64,000 bases of DNA, from the NCBI RefSeq assembly GCF_026167525.1, contig NZ_CP110679.1, forward strand, positions 310,001 through 374,000. Reading direction: 5' to 3'. The DNA is from Sphingomonas sp. M1-B02. GTDB lineage: Bacteria; Pseudomonadota; Alphaproteobacteria; Sphingomonadales; Sphingomonadaceae. Position numbers and translations under genes: made by a program. Below, piece after piece: positions 54,348-61,852 of this stretch. The notes under the pieces were generated by a model. It was given only the letters and a program-made list of their open reading frames with translations, searched no databases and was not told the origin of the DNA. The number at the start of each line of letters is the position of its first letter. The stretch's first letter is position 1.

Positions 54348-54818
54348 TCAGACGGGGACGGCGGTGGTATATTTGGTCGTCGACAGCGCGAAATGCGAAG
54401 CCGCGCCCCCCACGGACGGGTGATCGAGCAAAGTGCGCATCAGAAAATTCTCATAATCGGCGACATCGGCCGCTACGATACGCAGCAGATAATCCCATTC
54501 GCCCGACATAGAATAGCATTCCATCACCTCGGGGCGCGAGCGAATGAAATCCTCGAATGCGCCGCGCACTTCGCGCGCATGGCTGCGGACTCGGACGTTG
54601 CAGATCACGTTGACGCCCCTGCCGACTCGCTCTGCGTTGACCAGTCGTACGGTGGAGGAGAGGACGCCCGATTCCTCCAGCGTACGAATTCGGCGCCAGC
54701 AGGACGCTGAGGAGGATCCGACCCGTTCGGCCAGCTCAGCATGGCTGATCGAAGCGTCTTCCTGCAGTAGCGTCACGATTCGACGCTCGAGCGCGTCCAG
54801 TCCGGCACTTGGCTTCAT
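54348..54818 (-). CDS. Lrp/AsnC family transcriptional regulator
   Basis: 156-residue one-domain-plus-RAM regulator. The N-terminal winged helix is LDALERRIVTLLQEDASISH, AELAERVGSSSASCWRRIRT, LEESGVLSSTV; the RAM ligand domain contains VMECYSMSGEWDYLLRIVA and ALSTTKYTTAVPV, the usual end of the family. It is divergent from phenylalanine hydroxylase across 94 bases and upstream, on the same strand, of the TBDR-peptidase operon. In relatives such regulators sense amino acids, so phenylalanine or tyrosine is a reasonable effector guess. A small dyad TGTTT-CAGA-AAACA (54842-54855) lies just past its start, suitable for an operator. Confidence 0.95.
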   Translation of the reverse strand: MKPSAGLDALERRIVTLLQEDASISHAELAERVGSSSASCWRRIRTLEESGVLSSTVRLVNAERVGRGVNVICNVRVRSHAREVRGAFEDFIRSRPEVMECYSMSGEWDYLLRIVAADVADYENFLMRTLLDHPSVGGAASHFALSTTKYTTAVPV

Positions 54819-54912
54819 ATTTTGCGCCTATTGCGAACGATTGTTTCAGAAAACAGCCTAAGCAGCGGAAGATTGAAAGGCAAGCGCAGGTGAATCATGT
54901 AAATTTATATCC

Positions 54913-55785
54913 ATGGCACAAGAAGAATATCAACGCCCTGAAGGGACGGCGGATGATTGGACCGTTCCGCAATCGTGGTCGCGTTACACCGATGTCGAGC
55001 ATGCGACCTGGGATCGCCTGTTCGAGCGACAATCGAAAATGCTCCCGGGCCGGGTCGCGCCCGAGTTCCTCGCCGGGCTCGATGTGCTGCGCATGTCGAA
55101 GCCGGGCATCCCCGATTTCGATGAACTGAACCGGCGGCTGACCGATCTGACCGGATGGAGCGTGGTGGCGGTTCCGGGGCTCGTTCCGGACGAAGTGTTC
55201 TTCGAGCATTTGGCCAACCGCCGCTTCGTCGCGGGGCGTTTCATCCGAACGCCTGAGCAGCTCGATTATTTGCAGGAGCCGGATATCTTCCACGACGTGT
55301 TCGGGCATGTGCCGCTGCTGTCGAACCCGGTGTTCGCCGATTATATGGAGGCCTATGGCAAAGGCGGGCAGCGGGCTGCCGGGGCCGGGGCGATCGACAA
55401 ATTGTCGCGGCTTTATTGGTACACGGTCGAGTTCGGGCTGATCCGATCGCGTGAGGGGATGCGCATCTACGGTGCGGGGATCGTCTCCTCCTACGGCGAG
55501 TCGCTGTTCGCGCTCGACGATGCATCGCCCAATCGCATTGCATTCGACCTGAAGCGCGTGATGCAGACCAAATATCGCATCGACGACTATCAGCAGAACT
55601 ACTTCGTGATCGACAGTTTCGAGGACCTGCTGCGCGAGACGATCGAGACCGACTTCGGCCCGCTTTATGCCGAGCTGGAGGGAGCCGCGGATATCGAGAT
55701 CGAGACTATCCTGCGCTCTGACAATGTCTATACCCACGGCACTCAGCAATATGCGCGTAGCCGTGACGCGGAGCTGACTGCGTGA
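54913..55785 (+). CDS. phhA: Phenylalanine-4-hydroxylase
   Basis: 290-residue cytosolic iron- and pterin-dependent monooxygenase converting phenylalanine to tyrosine. The iron ligands are H127 and H132 in DIFHDVFGHVPLL and E173 in YWYTVEFGLIR. Other signatures are PGLVPDEVFFEHLANRRF and YGAGIVSSYGES. It has the compact bacterial form, without the regulatory N-terminus of eukaryotic enzymes. No clear Shine-Dalgarno sequence precedes the ATG (AATTTATATCC). The stop overlaps the GTG start of the aminotransferase by 4 bases, so the pair is a catabolic unit for phenylalanine and tyrosine, probably controlled by the divergent Lrp-type regulator. Confidence 0.97.
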   Translation: MAQEEYQRPEGTADDWTVPQSWSRYTDVEHATWDRLFERQSKMLPGRVAPEFLAGLDVLRMSKPGIPDFDELNRRLTDLTGWSVVAVPGLVPDEVFFEHLANRRFVAGRFIRTPEQLDYLQEPDIFHDVFGHVPLLSNPVFADYMEAYGKGGQRAAGAGAIDKLSRLYWYTVEFGLIRSREGMRIYGAGIVSSYGESLFALDDASPNRIAFDLKRVMQTKYRIDDYQQNYFVIDSFEDLLRETIETDFGPLYAELEGAADIEIETILRSDNVYTHGTQQYARSRDAELTA

Positions 55786-56984
55786 TTGAGGTTGTCCAGC
55801 AATCTGCGCCTGGGATGTTCGCGAATCTCGGGCCGCTGCCGGCGGATCCCCTGTTGGTGTTGATCGACATGCACCGCCGCGATCCGCGGCCGGACAAGAT
55901 CGACCTGGGCGTCGGCGTCTACCGCGATGCAGCGGGGGACACGCCGGTGTTGGCTTCTGTGAAGGCGGCCGAGGCGCAGCTGCTCGCTGAACAGGACAGC
56001 AAATCCTATCTAGGCCCCGAAGGCGACATGCGCTTCGTCGAGCTCTTGGCTCCGATCCTGTTCGGGGCGGGCTATCGCCATGGTGACCGGCTGACCGGGG
56101 TGCAAACTCCCAGCGGGACTGGCGCGCTGCGGCTGGGCGCGGAGCTGATCGCGCGGGCGCGACCGGACGCGCGCGTCTGGATCGGAACGCCGAGCTGGCC
56201 GATCCACGCGCCGATCTTCGGCAGGGCGGGCCTCGAGGTGGAAGCGCATCGCCTGTTCGACGAGGCGACCCGCGAACTCGATTTTGCAGGCATGATGGCG
56301 GGGATCGAGCGCGCTGTGCCGGGAGACGTGCTGCTGCTCCATGCCTGCTGCCACAACCCGACCGGCGCGGGCTTCACTATCGAGCAATGGGCCGAGCTGG
56401 CGATATGGATGGCGACGCGCGGCGTGGTGCCGTTCATCGACCTTGCTTATCAGGGCCTGGGCGACGGGCTGGAGGCCGATGCGGCAGGGCTCAGGATCGT
56501 GCTGCAGGCCGTGCCCGAGGCACTGATCGCGTATAGCTGCGACAAGAATTTCGGCCTGTATCGCGATCGAGTCGGCGCGCTCTGGGTGCAGGCGGGTTCG
56601 TCCGCCGCGATCGGCCCGATCACCGATAATGTGCTTACGCTCGCCCGCAGCTTGTGGTCGATGCCGCCCGATCATGGCGCGGCGCTGGTCCGCCTGATCC
56701 TCGAATCGGAACTGCTTATTGCCGACTGGCACCAGGAGCTCGACGCGATGCGCGGCCGGCTCAACGGATTGCGCACCGCCTTCGCCGTGATGCACCCGCG
56801 ACTCGCGCCGATCGGCCGCCAGCGCGGCATGTTCGCAATTCTGCCCCTCAGCCCCGAGCAGGTGGTCCAGGTGCGCGAGGATCACGGGATCTACATGGCG
56901 GGTTCGGGCCGGATCAATGTGGCCGGGCTTCAGGAGGCGACGATCCCCCGCATCGCCACGGCGCTCCTACCCTTTTTCGACTAG
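55782..56984 (+). CDS. Aromatic/aspartate-type amino acid aminotransferase (class I)
   Basis: 400-residue PLP enzyme of the aspartate/tyrosine aminotransferase Ia group. The N-terminal substrate region reads DKIDLGVGVYRDAAGDTPVL; HNPTG is at 191-195; the PLP lysine is K255 in YSCDKNFGLYRDRVGAL; and a C-terminal Arg lies in MAGSGRINVAGL. The GVGVYRDxxGxTPV form is the TyrB/AspC signature. It starts at GTG 55782, overlapping the hydroxylase stop (GTGA), so translation is coupled. With the hydroxylase it would convert tyrosine to 4-hydroxyphenylpyruvate, the next step of phenylalanine breakdown; TyrB-like specificity is inferred from the operon. Confidence 0.93.
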   Translation: MIEVVQQSAPGMFANLGPLPADPLLVLIDMHRRDPRPDKIDLGVGVYRDAAGDTPVLASVKAAEAQLLAEQDSKSYLGPEGDMRFVELLAPILFGAGYRHGDRLTGVQTPSGTGALRLGAELIARARPDARVWIGTPSWPIHAPIFGRAGLEVEAHRLFDEATRELDFAGMMAGIERAVPGDVLLLHACCHNPTGAGFTIEQWAELAIWMATRGVVPFIDLAYQGLGDGLEADAAGLRIVLQAVPEALIAYSCDKNFGLYRDRVGALWVQAGSSAAIGPITDNVLTLARSLWSMPPDHGAALVRLILESELLIADWHQELDAMRGRLNGLRTAFAVMHPRLAPIGRQRGMFAILPLSPEQVVQVREDHGIYMAGSGRINVAGLQEATIPRIATALLPFFD

Positions 56985-57043
56985 CTAGTCGGCAACGGCA
57001 GATCGGGCTTGCATGCGGCGGCGATGGTGCCGAGTGCACCTCC

Positions 57044-58387
57044 GTGACTTCGCACCGAATCCCGAAGAGCGATCGCTTGCGGCTAGGGCTGTTCGCCTTC
57101 GGCGATTTCGCGTTCAATCTCTACTGGCAGAGCGCCACGCTGTTCCTGCTCTTTTACTATACCGAAGTGCTGCGGCTGTCGGTGGGATGGGCGGCGACCA
57201 CCTATATGATCGCCTTGGTGTGGGACGGGCTGGTCAGCCTGGCCGTCGGGATGTGGGCGGATCGGCATCGCGCGCAGGGCTATCGGCGCTATCTGACGCT
57301 GGGCGCGGTGCCGCTGGGGCTCTCCTTCATGCTGGCCTATCTGCCGCCGATGGGGAGCGGGGGCTGGGCTGCGGCGACGGTGCTGGCGACGCACCTGCTG
57401 TTCCGCACCGCGTATGCGGCGGTGAACATCCCCTATCTGGCCATGACCGCGCGGATCAGCGCCGATAGCGGCGATCGGGCGTTGGTGGCGGGATTGCGGA
57501 TGTTGTTCGGGACGGGGGCGATGGTGATCGTCAGCCTGGGGACGGTGCCGCTGGGGCGGTGGCTGAGCGGGGGGGAGGCGCTGGGCAATAGCTATTTCAC
57601 CAGCGCGGCGGCGTTCAGCGTAGTGGGGGCGGCGATTTTGCTGGCGGTGGGCTGGTGGGTGCCCGAGCGGACTGCGCCGATGGTCGAGGCGCGCATCTCG
57701 CTGCGAACGGCCCTCGCGAACCTCGCGGCGAACCGCGCCTTCGTGACGCTCAACGCGGCGATGGCGGCCGTCACGATCGCGTCGATCTTCCTGTCGAAAT
57801 CGGTGCTCTATTATTACAAATACGAGCTTGGGGACGAGGCGGCGGGGCAGCTTGCCCTCGCCGCCATGGGCGTGGTCGGCGCGATCGCCGTGCCCTTCTG
57901 GACGATCGTCTGCCGGCGCGCCGGCGCCCGCGCGACCTGGTTCGCGGCGACGCTGCCGGCGGCGCTGCTGCTCGGACTGTTCGCGGCAGTGGCGGTGCGC
58001 GACACCGGCATGATGCGGCTGTTCCTGGTCGCGATCCAGCTGCTGCTGATCGGGCTGCACATCGCCTTCTGGGCGATGTTGCCGAACACGGTCGAGTGGG
58101 GCGAGCGCGAGACCGGGACGCGGCTGGAGGGCGCGGTGTTCGGGCTGGCGACGCTGGTGCAGCGAAGCGCGATCGGGCTGGCGACGGGACTGTTCGGGCT
58201 CACGCTGGACATGATCGGCTATCGCGCGACGATCGCGCAGTCGGCCGAGACGCTGGAGGGGCTGCGGCTCGCGATCGGGCTGGTGCCGCTGGCCTGCGTC
58301 GGGCTGTCGATCGCGCTGATGGCCGCGAACCCCCTCCGCCGCCGCGCCCATGCCGAACTGGTGGCGGAGCTGGAGCGGAGGGGGTGA
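57044..58387 (+). CDS. MFS glycoside-pentoside-hexuronide (GPH) type symporter
   Basis: 447-residue inner-membrane sugar:cation symporter. About 12 membrane segments; typical GPH elements are GLFAFGDFAFNLYWQSATLF, the loop 2-3 motif WDGLVSLAVGMWADRHRAQG-YRRYLTLGAVPLG, and the helix pattern LLFRTAYAAVNIPYLAMTAR (NxPY). MLPNTVEWGERETGTRLEGA is the conserved second-half motif. The start is GTG 57044 (VTSHRIPKSDRLRL), since there is no in-frame ATG near and upstream sequence is not MFS-like. Its Shine-Dalgarno sequence is weak. Convergent with the GH3 gene only 3 bases away, it probably imports glucosides or glucose released by it. Confidence 0.9.
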   Translation: MTSHRIPKSDRLRLGLFAFGDFAFNLYWQSATLFLLFYYTEVLRLSVGWAATTYMIALVWDGLVSLAVGMWADRHRAQGYRRYLTLGAVPLGLSFMLAYLPPMGSGGWAAATVLATHLLFRTAYAAVNIPYLAMTARISADSGDRALVAGLRMLFGTGAMVIVSLGTVPLGRWLSGGEALGNSYFTSAAAFSVVGAAILLAVGWWVPERTAPMVEARISLRTALANLAANRAFVTLNAAMAAVTIASIFLSKSVLYYYKYELGDEAAGQLALAAMGVVGAIAVPFWTIVCRRAGARATWFAATLPAALLLGLFAAVAVRDTGMMRLFLVAIQLLLIGLHIAFWAMLPNTVEWGERETGTRLEGAVFGLATLVQRSAIGLATGLFGLTLDMIGYRATIAQSAETLEGLRLAIGLVPLACVGLSIALMAANPLRRRAHAELVAELERRG

Positions 58388-58390
58388 GGC

Positions 58391-60682
58391 TCAGGCTTTC
58401 GCCAGCTCGAAGCGGCCCGAAAGCCCCGGGGCCTCGGCGGAGGGGGCGATCCACAGATCGAACAGGCCGGGCTCGACCGTCCAGCGATTGTCGGTCCCCA
58501 CGAACATCAGGTCCGAGCGGCGCAGGGTGAACTCCACCTGCTGCGATTCGCCGGGCTTGAGCGCGATCTTGCGGAAGCCTTTTAGCTCGCGGACCGGGCG
58601 GGTGATGCTGGCGGTGCGATCGCGGATGTAGAGCTGGACGACTTCCTCGGCGGCGCGACTGCCGCTGTTGCGGACGACGGCGCGGACCTTGAGCGTGCCG
58701 TCCCAAGCGAGCGTCGGATCCAATCGCAGGTCGGCATAGTCGATCCGGCCGTAGGTTAGGCCGTGCCCGAACGGATAGAGCGCCGAATTGGGCACGCCGC
58801 GATAGTGCGTCTTATATTCCTGCAGCGGGCCATCGGGATTGGGCCGGCCGGTCGGCTTGTGGCTGTAATGATAGGGGACCTGGCCCGCCGCGCGCGGGAA
58901 GCTGACCGGCAGACGGCCCGAGGGCGCATAGGCGCCGTAAAGGATGTCGGCGAGGGCAGGGCCGGTCTCGGTGCCGAGGAACCAGCTGACCAGGATCGCC
59001 GGCGCATTCGCCACGGCGCCTTCGAGCGCGAGCGCGCGGCCGTTCTTGAGCAGCACGACGATCGGCTTGCCCGTGGCGGCGATCGCCTCCGCGAGCGCCA
59101 TCTGGGGGGCGGGGACGACGATCTCGGTGACCGACTGTGCCTCGCCCGACATGCGCGTACCCTCGCCGATTGCGAGGATGACGACATCGGCGGCGCGCGC
59201 GGCGGCGACTGCAGCCTCGATGCCGCCGGCGAGCGGCGCTTCGACTTCGGAGCCCTCGGCCACGGTGATCAAGGCGGGGTTAGCAGCCGCGGCGCGCATG
59301 CCGGTGGCGAGATCGACTGCCTGCTTGTCGTCGCCATAGACGCACCAGGGGCCGACCAGATCGTGCTGGCCTGCCGCGAAGGGGCCGATCAGTGCGATCT
59401 TCTGATTCTTCCGCAGCGGCAGCAGATCGCCGTCATTCTTCAGGAGCACGACCGAGCGGCGCGCGGCCTCGCGGGCGAGCGCGCGGTGGGGCTTGGAGAG
59501 GACGACCGCTTTCTCGCGCCGCGGTTCGATGCGGCGGAAAGGATCGTCGAACAGGCCGAGCTTGGCTTTTACCGCGAGCACGCGGCGCACCGCCTGGTCG
59601 AGCCGCGCCATCGGCACGTCGCCGGCCTGCACGAGATCAGGCAGATGCTTCATGTAGAAGCCGCTCTGCATGCACATATCGACCCCGGCGAGGAAGGCGA
59701 TGCGCGCGGCGTCGCGCGCGTCCCTGGCGAAGCCGTGCGCGATCATCTCCTCGTCGCCGGTATAATCGGAGACGACCAGCCCGCCATAATTCCACTCGCC
59801 ATGAAGGACTTCGTCGAGCAGCCATTTGTTGCCGGTCGCGGGGATGCCCGACAATTCGTTGAACGAGGCCATCGCCGACAGCGCACCCGCATCGAACGCG
59901 GCCTGGAAGGGCGGGAAGTAGACTTCGCGCAAGGTGCGTTCGGAAACGTCGACCGTATTGTAATCGAGCCCTGCTTCGGCCGCGCCATAGGCCGCGAAAT
60001 GCTTGGCGCAGGCGAGCACCGAGTCGCGATCGGTCAGGCGCTTGCCCTGGAAACCGCGCACGCGGGCGGCGGCGAAGAGGTTGCCGAGATAGACATCCTC
60101 GCCGGCGCCCTCGACGCCGCGACCCCAGCGGGCGTCGCGGGCAACGTCGACCATCGGCGCGAAGGTCCAGTCGATCCCGGCGGCGGCGGCTTCCACCGCG
60201 GCGATGTGCGCGGTGCGCTCGGCGAGATCGGGGTCCCAGCTCGCGGCTTCGCCCAGCGGCACCGGGAAGACGGTGCGGTGACCGTGGATGATGTCCGCGG
60301 CGAAGATCAGCGGGACCTTGAGCCGCGATTCCTGCATCGCGACGGTCTGCATCCGGCGCGACATTTCGGCGCCATTGCCGTTGAACACGCCGGTGAGCTG
60401 GCCATCGCGAACCTGCTGCAACTGCTCTTCGAAACTGGCACCGGCGGTGGGTGGATTGAGGTTCGTGGCAGCCGATCCGGCCCAGGCGGCGGCGTTGAGA
60501 GTCAGCTGGCCGGCCTTTTCCTGCGGGGTCATCCGGGCGATGAGGCCATCGATGAATGCGGGGGTGGCCGGATCCTCGATCGATCGGAACAGCGCGCGCG
60601 CCGGGCTGCTAGCCCAGGCGACGACCGCGCCTGCGCCCATCAGTGCGGCGCGTCGCGAAATCCGTGCTTCGACCATTTCCAT
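58391..60682 (-). CDS. bglX: Glycoside hydrolase family 3 beta-glucosidase, Tat-exported
   Basis: About 763-residue periplasmic beta-glucosidase of the BglX type. The Tat signal lies at residues 5-30 (EARISRRAALMGAGAVVAWA). The GH3 N-domain carries GIDWTFAPMVDVARDARWGR, the KHFAAYG substrate loop and the nucleophile Asp306 in GLVVSDYTGD; the C-domain has ILVSWFLGTETGPALADILY and PFGHGLTYG; a fibronectin-III-like domain ends the protein (VRNSGSRAAEEVVQLYIRD). The start is taken at ATG 60682 after GGAGAGG; ATG 60676 is also possible. Two LacI-type operators lie in its upstream region, shared with the divergent LacI gene. It cleaves beta-glucosides for the GPH symporter. Confidence 0.95.
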   Translation of the reverse strand: MEMVEARISRRAALMGAGAVVAWASSPARALFRSIEDPATPAFIDGLIARMTPQEKAGQLTLNAAAWAGSAATNLNPPTAGASFEEQLQQVRDGQLTGVFNGNGAEMSRRMQTVAMQESRLKVPLIFAADIIHGHRTVFPVPLGEAASWDPDLAERTAHIAAVEAAAAGIDWTFAPMVDVARDARWGRGVEGAGEDVYLGNLFAAARVRGFQGKRLTDRDSVLACAKHFAAYGAAEAGLDYNTVDVSERTLREVYFPPFQAAFDAGALSAMASFNELSGIPATGNKWLLDEVLHGEWNYGGLVVSDYTGDEEMIAHGFARDARDAARIAFLAGVDMCMQSGFYMKHLPDLVQAGDVPMARLDQAVRRVLAVKAKLGLFDDPFRRIEPRREKAVVLSKPHRALAREAARRSVVLLKNDGDLLPLRKNQKIALIGPFAAGQHDLVGPWCVYGDDKQAVDLATGMRAAAANPALITVAEGSEVEAPLAGGIEAAVAAARAADVVILAIGEGTRMSGEAQSVTEIVVPAPQMALAEAIAATGKPIVVLLKNGRALALEGAVANAPAILVSWFLGTETGPALADILYGAYAPSGRLPVSFPRAAGQVPYHYSHKPTGRPNPDGPLQEYKTHYRGVPNSALYPFGHGLTYGRIDYADLRLDPTLAWDGTLKVRAVVRNSGSRAAEEVVQLYIRDRTASITRPVRELKGFRKIALKPGESQQVEFTLRRSDLMFVGTDNRWTVEPGLFDLWIAPSAEAPGLSGRFELAKA

Positions 60683-60732
60683 TCCTCTCCTGACCCAGCG
60701 GCCCAGATGCATTTTTCGCTTGGGTCGTTTTG

Positions 60733-60781
60733 TGTAACCGGTTACATAGCATGCTGCACCGACAGGAACGCAACCGGTTTC
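60733..60781. promoter_or_regulatory. Pair of LacI-type operators between bglX and lacI-like genes
   Basis: TGTAACCGGTTACA (60733-60746) is a perfect 14-bp palindrome with the central CG of LacI-family sites; a second site GCAACCGGTTTC (60770-60781) shares the AACCGGTT core. Centres are 36 bp apart. Both lie in the 161-bp gap between divergent bglX and the LacI-type gene, so autoregulation and control of bglX are likely. Confidence 0.8.
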
Positions 60782-60843
60782 GTCGCGTGCGAGTAGATTT
60801 GGCCCAACCGCAGGAACATGCGCGGGGCAGGGAGACGATCGGG

Positions 60844-61827
60844 ATGGCGCAAGCCACTATTCGAGATGTTGCGCGCGAGGCGGAGGTTTCCGTCGCGTCG
60901 GTTTCGCGCGCGCTCAACGGCGCCGACAACGTTCATCCCGATACGCGTGCCCGCGTGAAGGCGGCGGCCGAGAAGCTGGGCTATGTTCCGCATGCCGGCG
61001 CGCGCAGCCTGAGCATGGCGCGTGCGCATGCGATCGGCGTGGTTCTTCCCGATCTGCACGGCGAATTCTTTTCGGAGATCGTGCGCGGCATGGACAAGGA
61101 AGCCAGCACGCGCGGCTTTCACCTTCTGCTCTCCAACATGCATGCCGATCTGGACGACGCGGTGCATGCGCTGCGCGCGATGCGCGGCCGGGTCGACGGG
61201 CTGGTGATGATGGCGCCGCATCTGGATGTGACCGCCTTGATGCGCAACATGCCGCAAAACGTCCCCGCCGTGCTGGTCAATTGCAGGGCCGATCGCGGTA
61301 CCGCGACGCTGCTGGTGGACAATGTCGGCGGTGCGGACACGATGGTGCGGCACTTGCTGGCCAGCGGGCGGCGCTCGATCGCGCATGTGGCCGGCCCGGC
61401 GGGCAATCTGGACGCCGAGGAGCGACTGGCCGGATTCCGACTCTCGATGCGACGGCATGGCGGCATCGACAATCCGCTGGTGCTGCCCGGCGACTTTACC
61501 GAGGAAGCGGGCGCTGCGGCGGCGCGAGCGCTGATCGCGGGCGGAAAGCGGGTCGACGCGATCTTCGCCGCCAACGACATGATGGCGATCGGCTGCCTGA
61601 TGGCGCTGCGCGAGGCGGGCATTTCGGTGCCCGGCCAGATCGCCGTGGCGGGCTTCGATGACATCCCCGTCGCCCACTATCTGCAACTAACCACGATGCG
61701 CGTGCGTATCGCAGAGATCGGCGCACTAGCCGTCACTCGGCTGACCGATCGGCTCGGCGGTCGAAGTGGCCCCCCGGCCACCGAACTACATGCGCCCGAA
61801 ATCGTGGTCCGCACCACCACCGCTTGA
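60844..61827 (+). CDS. LacI-family transcriptional regulator
   Basis: 327-residue repressor. The N-terminal helix-turn-helix and hinge are intact: MAQATIRDVAREAEVSVASV, SRALNGADNVHPDTRARV, KAAAEKLGYVPHAGARSL. The sugar-binding domain follows with IGVVLPDLHGEFFSEIVRGM and IFAANDMMAIGCLMALREAG, ending HAPEIVVRTTTA. ATG 60844 is selected because the family begins there; the frame is open upstream but crosses the operators. Divergent from bglX and 25 bases before a TBDR gene, it probably controls both and perhaps the GPH symporter, with a glucoside or its product as inducer. Confidence 0.96.
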   Translation: MAQATIRDVAREAEVSVASVSRALNGADNVHPDTRARVKAAAEKLGYVPHAGARSLSMARAHAIGVVLPDLHGEFFSEIVRGMDKEASTRGFHLLLSNMHADLDDAVHALRAMRGRVDGLVMMAPHLDVTALMRNMPQNVPAVLVNCRADRGTATLLVDNVGGADTMVRHLLASGRRSIAHVAGPAGNLDAEERLAGFRLSMRRHGGIDNPLVLPGDFTEEAGAAAARALIAGGKRVDAIFAANDMMAIGCLMALREAGISVPGQIAVAGFDDIPVAHYLQLTTMRVRIAEIGALAVTRLTDRLGGRSGPPATELHAPEIVVRTTTA

Positions 61828-61852
61828 TACCAAAAAAGAAGGAACAGGGAAA

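Noticed and set aside
58763..60796. 677-codon antisense frame over the GH3 gene
   Set aside because: Shadow of a high-GC gene; the minus strand carries the complete GH3 domain set.
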